Assembly (NCBI GenBank): GCA_003249215.1
Contig: QKJR01000021.1
Coordinates: 16,093 to 80,092 of the forward strand
Source: Rhodobacterales bacterium
GTDB lineage: Bacteria > Pseudomonadota > Alphaproteobacteria > Rhodobacterales > Rhodobacteraceae
Reading direction: 5' to 3'
Length of the DNA: 64,000 nucleotides
Under the pieces are notes generated by a model. The model was given only the letters and a program-made list of their open reading frames with translations. It made no database searches and was not told the origin of the DNA. The first letter of the stretch is position 1; each line of letters begins with the position of its first letter. Shown here piece after piece: positions 50,001 to 59,000 of the stretch. The translations under genes and the position numbers were made by a program.

Positions 50001-53000
50001 GCGTCGCGGCGCTCTCGGGCGGCGGTTTCGTCGTCGCATGGCTTGACGCGAATGGCGCCGACAGCGCCTCGCACGGCATCTTCGCGCAGCGGTTCGATGC
50101 GACGGGCGCGGCGCTGGGCGAGGTCTTCCTCGTCAACGAGATGGTCACGAGCAGCCAGACCACGCCCGAGGTCATCGCGCTGCCGGGCGGCGGCTTCGTC
50201 ATCGCCTATCGCGACGACAGCGGGGCCGACGGCTACAGCTATGGCGTCTTCGCGCAATATTACGACGCGGATGGCCACCGGATCGACGGGGCGCAACAGC
50301 TCTCGAGTGCCACGAACGGCTATCAATATGACCCCGCACTCGCGGCGTTCTCGGATGGTAGCATCGTCGCGGCATGGATGAGCAACGGCGTCGCGGGCGA
50401 TGTGTCGAATGAGATCCATCACCGCCTCTTCAGTGCCGGGATGGATTTCTCGGGGCCGTCTGCAGACCCGGCGATCGAGGGGCTCGCATCGACCGTTTAT
50501 GTCGTTCAGGCGAGTGCCGCGACGCCGATGCTCATCGACAATGGGCTTCTCGTCACAGATCCGGATTCGGGTAATTTCGAGGGCGGCACGCTCGCGCTGC
50601 GCTGGCTCGGCTCGATTGCCGATGGCTTCGAGCAGCTCGGTTTCGGCAGCGGCGGCGGGCGCGTGACGCTCGCGGGCGCCACGCTGCAGGTCGATGGCGT
50701 CGCGATCGGTACGATCGACGCCACCGAAGATGGTGCGGATGGCGCGGATCTGGTGATCGCGCTTCTCGCGGGCGCCACGCCCGACCGTGTCCGCGTCGCG
50801 CTCGAGGCGCTGACCTACGCCAATTCGGCGACGCTTGCGGTGACCGGCTCGCGGCTTTTGTCGATGCGGCTCAGCGATGGCGATGGCGGGGTGAGTGTCC
50901 CCGCGAGCATCGCGATCACCGTGCAAGGCTCGGTTTCGGTGTCGACGATTGCCCTTGGTGACGTGACTGCGAGCCTCGTGGTCGAGGAAGACGCGGCGCA
51001 GATCGCGGGTCAGGTGATCGACGCTTCGGTCGATTTCTCCTATACCGGCGCGGCTCTGTCGGGCGGCAATCTGTGGCTGCGCTACAGCGAGAGCGTGATC
51101 TATCGCGACGCGGCCCTCTACGACCGGCTCACCGTGGCCAATATCGGCACCGGGCTCGGCCAGATCTCGGTTTCGGGCTCCGCGATCAGCTATCAGGGTA
51201 CGGCTTTCGCCACGATCGACGGGACCGAAACCGGCCTCGACGGCACCGCGCTGCGCATCACCTTCGGCGCCGCGGTCACCGAGGCGGCGGTCGATGCGCT
51301 GATTGAGGCGCTGCGCTACGGCAATACCGCCGATGGCCAGAACGAGGGGCGCACGCTGATCCTGCGGGTGACCGACGCCAGCAATGCCAGCACGGGCGAC
51401 GCCTATATCACCGTCGATAGCCTGCAAAACTATGACGGCGCGCTGGTGCCGATGGCCGCCGAGACGCAGGTCAACGCCTATTCCGACAACAATCAGGACG
51501 CACCGGCGGTCGCGGCGCTCGCCGATGGCGGCTATCTTGTGGCCTGGCAATCCTACGGTCAGGACGACCTGTCGAGCTGGGGCATCTACGCGCAGCGCTA
51601 CGATGCGAACGGCACCCCGACCGGGCCGGAATTCCAGGTCGCCGAGGGTGGCAACTTCGACCAGACCGAGGTGAGCGTGGTCGGGCTGGCCTCGGGTGGC
51701 TATGCGCTCTTCTGGACCGACAGCGGGCAGGACGGTTCGGGTCAGGGGATCTACGGCCGGATCTATGCGGCCGATGGCACGGCCGGGCCGGAGTTCCTGG
51801 CCGAGGTCAACACCTCCTCGACCCAGCATTATCCCGCGGTCACCGAACTCGCGAACGGGCGGATCGTGCTCACGTGGTCGGCCTATACGTCTGGCAGTTC
51901 GGGCGATGGCAGCGGTTATGGCGTGGTCGCGCGGATCTTCGAGGCCGATGGCACGCCGGTCACCGGCGAGATCGCGGTCAATACCTATGTTACCAGCACC
52001 CAGGAAGATTCCGCGATCGCGGGGCTTGCGGGCGGCGGCTTCGTGGTGACCTGGGCCAGCTCGGGGGGGGACGGCACGGACTACGGCATTTCGGCGCAGC
52101 GCTTCGCCGCCGATGGCACGAAGCTCGGGACCGAATTCGTGGTCAATACCACGACCACGAGCGCCCAGACCGAACCCGCGATCGCCGCGCTTTCGGGCGG
52201 CGGCTTCGTCATCGTCTGGACCGACTATACAGCGGACGGATCGGGCTATGGCGTCTACGCACAGCGCTACGACGCATCCGGCGTGGCGCTCGGTGGCGAA
52301 TTCATGGTGCACCAGCTGACCGAGTCGACCCAGTATCAACCGGTGGTGACCGCGCTCGACGATGGCGGGTTCCTGATCGCCTGGTCCGACAGCGGCTCGA
52401 ACACCGCCGACCCCTCGGGTTATGGCGTCTTCGTTCAGCGCTTCGCGGCCGATGGGACGCGCGTCGATGCGCCGGTTCTCGTCAATACCGAAACCTCGGG
52501 GAACCAGAGCGACGCCGCGCTCGCGCTGCTGGCCGATGGCCGCGTCGTCGCGGTCTGGACCTCGGCCACCTCGGGCACGGCGGGCGACGGCAGCAGCGAC
52601 GGCGTCTTCCAGACGATCCTCGCCCCGGCGGGCACCGCGCCCGCAAGCCTCGCGCCGGTCATCGACGGCCTGCCCGAGAGCGTCACGCTCGACGAGGCGG
52701 CGGTCAATGCGGGCTTCGTGGCCCTCGACGTGCCCGCCGCGATCGCGGTCTCGGATGCCGACAGCGCGAATTTCGCGGGCGGGCTTCTCGAGATCACCCG
52801 CGTGGTGAGCTATTCGACCGCCGATCTCTTCGCCGCGCCCGATAACGGCGTGCAGGACGATCTGGCCTTCCTCGGCACTGGCGTGAGCATCGTGGGTACC
52901 ACCGTGCGGGTGAACGGCGTCAGCGTGGGCACGATCACCTCGGACGGGCTCGGCGGTGCGGCGCTCTCGGTGAGCCTGAACGCCGGTGCCACGCCCGAGC

Positions 53001-56000
53001 GGATCGAGATCCTGCTCGAGGCGCTGAGCTATCGCAACCTGAGCAACGACCCCGAGGCCGAGCGCACCCTGCGGGTGGTGCTCGCCGATGGCGATGGCGG
53101 CTCGACGAGCCAGACCTTCACCGTCGTCGTCACCCCCGAGGCCGATGCGCCCGGTGCGGTCGATGGCGAGGCGCAGGTCAATACCGCGACCTATTCCGAT
53201 CAGATGCAAAGCGCGGTGGCCGGACTGGCCGGCGGCGGTCATGTCGTGGTCTGGGCCTCGCGCTATCAGGACGATCCGGACAGCTCGAACTTCGGCATCT
53301 TCGGGCAGCTTTACGATGCGAGCGGTCAGCCGGTGGGCCCCGAGTTCCCGGTCAACACCACCTTCATCGGGACGCAACAGAACCCCGTGGTGTCGGCGCT
53401 GCCCTCGGGCGGGTTTATCGTCGCCTGGGACGGAAACGGGGCCGATGACACGGCCGGTGTCTATGGTCAGATCTTCGCCGCCGACGGCACGCCGGTCGGC
53501 ACCGAATTCCGGATGAACGACGCCACCTCCGGCTCGGAACTCGACGTGCAGCTCGCGGTTTCGGCCTCCGGCACCGTGCTCGCGGTCTGGAGCGACACCA
53601 ACGGCGACAGCAACGGTTACGGCGTGCGCGGGCGGCTCTATGACAGTGCGGGCAATGCGCTGAGCACCGACATGCAGCTCAACACCACCGAGACCTCGAC
53701 CCAGTACATGCCGGTGGTCACCGCGCTTGCGGGCGGCGGCTTCGCGGTGGCGTGGGACTCTTACGGTCAGGACGCGGCGGGCGGCTATGGCGTCGTGCTG
53801 CAGATCCTCGGCGCCAATGGCGCCAAGGTTGGGGGCGAGATCGCGGTCAACGTCTCGACCGCGGGCTATCAGACCGTGGGCGGGATCGCGTCGCTGGCCA
53901 ATGGCACGATCGTCGTGACCTGGACCGAGCAGGACGGGGTCGATGGCTCGGGGCAGGGCGTCTTCGCGCGGCTCTTCTCGGCCAGTGGCGTGCCGCTTGG
54001 CGATGAATTCCTCGTGCCCGAGGCGGTCTACACGACGCAGAACGCCCCCACGGTGATCGCGCTCGCCGATGGCGGTTTCGTCATCGCCTGGGCGGATGGC
54101 GGGGGCGTCGACGGCTCCGGCTGGGGCGTGATCGGCCAGCGCTACGCCGCCGATGGCAGCCGGATCGACGGCCCCTTCGTGATCAACGAGGAAGTGTCGA
54201 GCACCCAGAACGAGGTCGCGCTCGCGGCGCTGATCAATGGCGGTTTCGTCGCCAGTTGGAGCTCGACGACCTCGGGCACGGCGGGCGACGGCAGCGGCTC
54301 GGGCGTGTTCCAGCGCCTCTTCGGTCAGGACACCGATTTCGACCGCGCGGGCATCCCCGAGCTTGATGCGATTAACGCGACCGTCAGCTATGCCGAGAAC
54401 CTCGTCAATGCGGTGCCGCAACTGATCGACGCGAATGGCGCGGCGGTGGTCTTCGATCCCGATGCCTCGGGCTGGGGCGGCGGCTTCCTGCGGGTGGACA
54501 TGGTCGAGACCTCGACCGCCTATTCCGCGCAGATCAACGCGCCCGACGACCTGAGCCAGGACATGCTCGGGCTGCGGCTCGGCGCGGGGATCACGCTGGT
54601 CGGCTGGATCGTCAGCGTGGACGGCGTGGCGGTCGCGACGGTGGTCTCGAACGGGCTCGCGGGGGCGCCCCTCGAGCTCGCGCTCGAGGCGGCGATGACC
54701 ACGGCGGCGCTCGAGCGGCTGGTCGAGGCGCTCACCTATCGCAACGTCTCGGACGATCCCGAGGCGGCGCGCACGATCCGCATCCAGATCGGCGATGGCG
54801 ATGGCCATGCCTCGGATCCGGTCATCGTGCAGGTCGAGATCACGCCCGACCTCGACGGCGTCTCGCCGGTCTATGGCGAGCGGCAGGCCAATACCACGAT
54901 CACGAACGCCCAGACGGCGCCCGCTCTGGCGAGCACGGCCGAGGGCTTCGTGATGGTCTGGCAGTCCTATCTGCAGGACGGCAGCGGTCAGGGCATTTAT
55001 GGCCAGCGCTTCGATGCGGATGGCAACAAGATCGGCACGGAATTCGCGGTCAATACCACGACTGCGGGCGATCAGAGCGCGCCGCAGGTAACCGCGCTTG
55101 CCGATGGTGGCTTCGCGGTGGTCTGGGAGGCGCCGGGCACCAGCGGCACCGAGATCTGGATGCAGCGGTTCGCCGCCAACGGCAGCACGCTCGGTACCGA
55201 GACCCAGCTCAATACGGTGACCTACAGCACGCAATCCCAACCCGACATCACCCTGCTCGGCAATGGTGATCTGCTGGTGGCTTGGACCTCGTACAACAAC
55301 CTTTCGGGGACGGGATACAGCTACGACATCTACGCGCGTCTCTTCGACGGCACGACCGGCGCGGCCAAGGGCGCCGAATTCCTGGTCAATACCGAACTGG
55401 CCTCGACCCAAGATGTGCCGCAGGTCAGTGCGACCGCCGATGGCGGCTTCGTGGTAACCTGGGCCTCGGCGACCTCGGGCACCGCGGGTGACGGGGACGG
55501 CGAGGGGGTCTTCGCCCGGATCTATGCGCCCGACGGCTCGGGCGGCTATGCCGCGACCGGGTCCGAGAGCCAGATCAACACCTATACCGCCTCGACCCAG
55601 ACCGATCCTTCGGTCACCGGGCTTGCGGGCGGCGGCTCGGTGGTGATCTGGTCGAGCTATGATCAGGACGGCTCGGGCTGGGGCGTCTTCGGTCAGATCC
55701 TCGATGCGAGCGGCACTCCGGTGGCGCCCGAATTCCGCATCAACGAAGAGCGCTCCTCCACCCAGGACGATCCGCAGGTCGTCGCCCTCGATCACGGCGG
55801 CTTCGTCGTGGTCTACGCCGACGCCTCCGGGCTCGACGGCTCGGGCTGGGGCGTGATCGCGCAGCAGTTCGACGCCGCAGGCGCGCGGATCGACGGGCCG
55901 ATCGTGGTCAATACCGAGACCTCGAGCACCCAGAACGCGCCCACGGTCGCGGCCCTTCCGGGCGGTGGCTTCGTGGTCGGCTGGGCCTCGGTGACCTCGG

Positions 56001-59000
56001 GCACTGCGGGGGATGGCGACAACAGCGGGATCTTCTATCAGATCTTCGGCAATTCGGCGCCGGTCCTGACCGATCTGGTGGCCGATACCGACGAGGACAC
56101 CAGCTTCGTCTTCGACGCGGCCTTTTTCGCGGCGGGCTTCGTCGATGAGGACGGTCAGGAACTCGCCGCGATCCGGATCGACGTGCTGCCGAGCTCGGGC
56201 GAGCTTTTGCTCGAGGGCAGCCCGGTCGCCCCGGGCACCGAGATCAGCGTGAGCGATCTCGACGCCGGCAAGCTGATCTATGTGCCACTCGGCGATTTCA
56301 ACGGCGCCGACACCTTCGGCTGGTCGGGCTCGGACGGGCTTTCCTTCAGCCCGGTGCAGGCCGAGACGCGGATCAACGTCCTGCCGGTCAACGATCCGGT
56401 CTCGCTCGAGGCCGGGCCCGATGCGACGGTGGGCGAGGGCACTGCGCTCAACCGGCTGATCACGCTGACCGATCCCGACAACGACACCTATACGATCACC
56501 GTCGATTACGGCGATGGCAGCGCGGCCTCGAGCTTCAACACCACCTCGAAGACGCCCGGCCTCTATCATCTCTACGCGGACGAGGGGGTCTATACCGTCT
56601 CGGTCAGCGTGACCGACAATGCCGGGTCGAGCGCGCTCGACAGCTTCACCGTGACGATCGAGAACCTGCCGCCGCAGGCGCGGGCCGATTACTTCACCAT
56701 CGGCGAGGATGCGACGCTCTCGGGCAATCTCTTCGTCTGGAACGGGGGCGGCACCGACACCGATCCGGGCGGCGATCCCTTCTCGGTGAGCGCGATCAAC
56801 GGCACGGTGCTGGTGCCGGGTGCGGTGATCGTGCTGGCCTCGGGGGCGGCGCTGACGGTGCTCGCCAATGGCGACATCCTCTACGATCCGACCGTTTCGA
56901 CCACCTTCCAGGCGCTTGCCGATGGTCAGAGCGCGCTCGACAGCTTCACCTATACGATCACCGACGACGGCGGCGCGAGCAGCACCGCGAACGTGCAGGT
57001 GACGGTGCAGGGCGCCGACGACAATGTGATCGCCCAGGATGACAGCTTCACCGTGGCCGAGGATGCCACGCTTGCGGGCAATGTCTTCGACGACAACGGG
57101 GCGGGGCCCGATATCGACCCCGAGGGCGATGCGCTCAGCGTGAGCGCGGTCAACGGTCAGGCCGCGCTCGTCGGGGCGGCGATCAGTGTCTCGGGGGGCG
57201 GCATCCTGCGGATCCTCGCCAATGGCGCGGTCAGCTTCGACACCAATGGCGGCTATCAGTGGCTCGGCGTCGGCGAGACCTATCAGATCGGCTTCACCTA
57301 TGTGGCGACCGAGGCGGGCGCCGGTCTCTCGGCCTCGGCCGCGGGCACGGTGACCATAACCGGCGTCAACGACGATCCGATCGCGGGCAACGACTACGCC
57401 ACGACCGATGCAGGCGTCGCCACGGCCGAGATCATGGTTCTGTCCAATGACAGCGATGTCGATGGCGACAGCCTGACGCTGGCGAGCTTCGGCCAGGGCG
57501 CGAACGGGACGGTCACGCTCGGTGCGGGCGGCGGTCTGATCTACACGCCCGACGAGGGCTTCTCGGGGACCGACAGCTTCACCTATGAGGTGAGCGACGG
57601 CCAGGGCGGCAGCGACACGGCCACGGTCACCGTCTCGGTGGCGCAGGGCAACACGGCGCCCGAGGCGGTGGCCGATGCCTATTCGGTGCACGCGGGTCAG
57701 GTTCTGAACGTTGCCGCGGCGGCCGGGGTTCTGGCCAACGACAGCGATCTCGACGGCGATGCGATCAGCGTGACCTCGGTCACGGCGCCCTCGAACGGGG
57801 CGCTCACGATGCTGGCGGACGGGTCCTTCACCTACACGCCGGACAGTGGCTTCGTGGGGACCGAGACGCTGACCTATACGGTCACCGACGGCACCGAGAC
57901 GGTGTCGGCGCAGCTCGTGATCACGGTGGGCAACACCGCGCCCGAGGCGGTTGCGGATGCCTATTCGGTGCACGCCGGTCAGGTGCTGAACGTGGCTGCG
58001 GCGGCCGGGGTTCTGGCCAATGACAGCGATCTCGATGGCGATGCGATCAGCGTGACCTCGGTCACGGCGCCCTCGAACGGGGCGCTCACGATGCTGGCGG
58101 ACGGGTCGTTCACCTACACGCCCGACAATGGCTTCGTGGGCACCGAGACGCTGACCTACACGCTGACCGACGGGGTCGAGACGGTCTCGGGGCAGCTTGT
58201 GATCACGGTGGGCAACACGGCGCCCGAGGCGGTGGCCGATGCCTATTCGGTGCACGCCGGTCAGGTTCTGAACGTCGCGGCTGCGGCCGGGGTTCTGGCC
58301 AATGACAGCGATCTCGATGGCGATGCGATCAGCGTGACCTCGGTCACGGCACCGTCGAACGGGTCGCTCACGATGCTGGCGGACGGCTCCTTCAGCTACA
58401 CGCCCGACAGCGGCTTCGTGGGGACCGAGACGCTGACCTATACGCTGACGGACGGGGTCGAGACGGTGTCGGGGCAGCTCGTGATCACGGTGGGCAACAC
58501 GGCGCCCGAGGCGGTGGCCGATGCCTATTCGGTGCATGCGGGTCAGGTGCTGAACGTGGCGGCGGCGGCCGGGGTTCTGGCCAATGACAGCGATCTCGAC
58601 GGCGATGCGATCAGCGTGACCTCGGTCACGGCGCCGTCGAACGGGGCGCTCACGATGCTGGCGGACGGGTCGTTCAGCTACACGCCGGACAATGGATTCG
58701 TGGGGACCGAGACGCTGACCTATACGGTCACCGACGGCACCGAGACGGTCTCGGGGCAGCTTGTGATCACGGTGGGCAACACGGCGCCCGAGGCGGTGGC
58801 CGATGCCTATTCGGTGCATGCCGGTCAGGTTCTGAACGTGGCGGCGGCGGCCGGGGTTCTGGCCAATGACAGCGATCTCGACGGCGATGCGATCAGCGTG
58901 ACCTCGGTCACGGCGCCGTCGAATGGGGCGCTCACGATGCTGGCGGATGGCTCGTTCACCTACACGCCGGACAATGGCTTCGTGGGGACCGAGACGCTGA

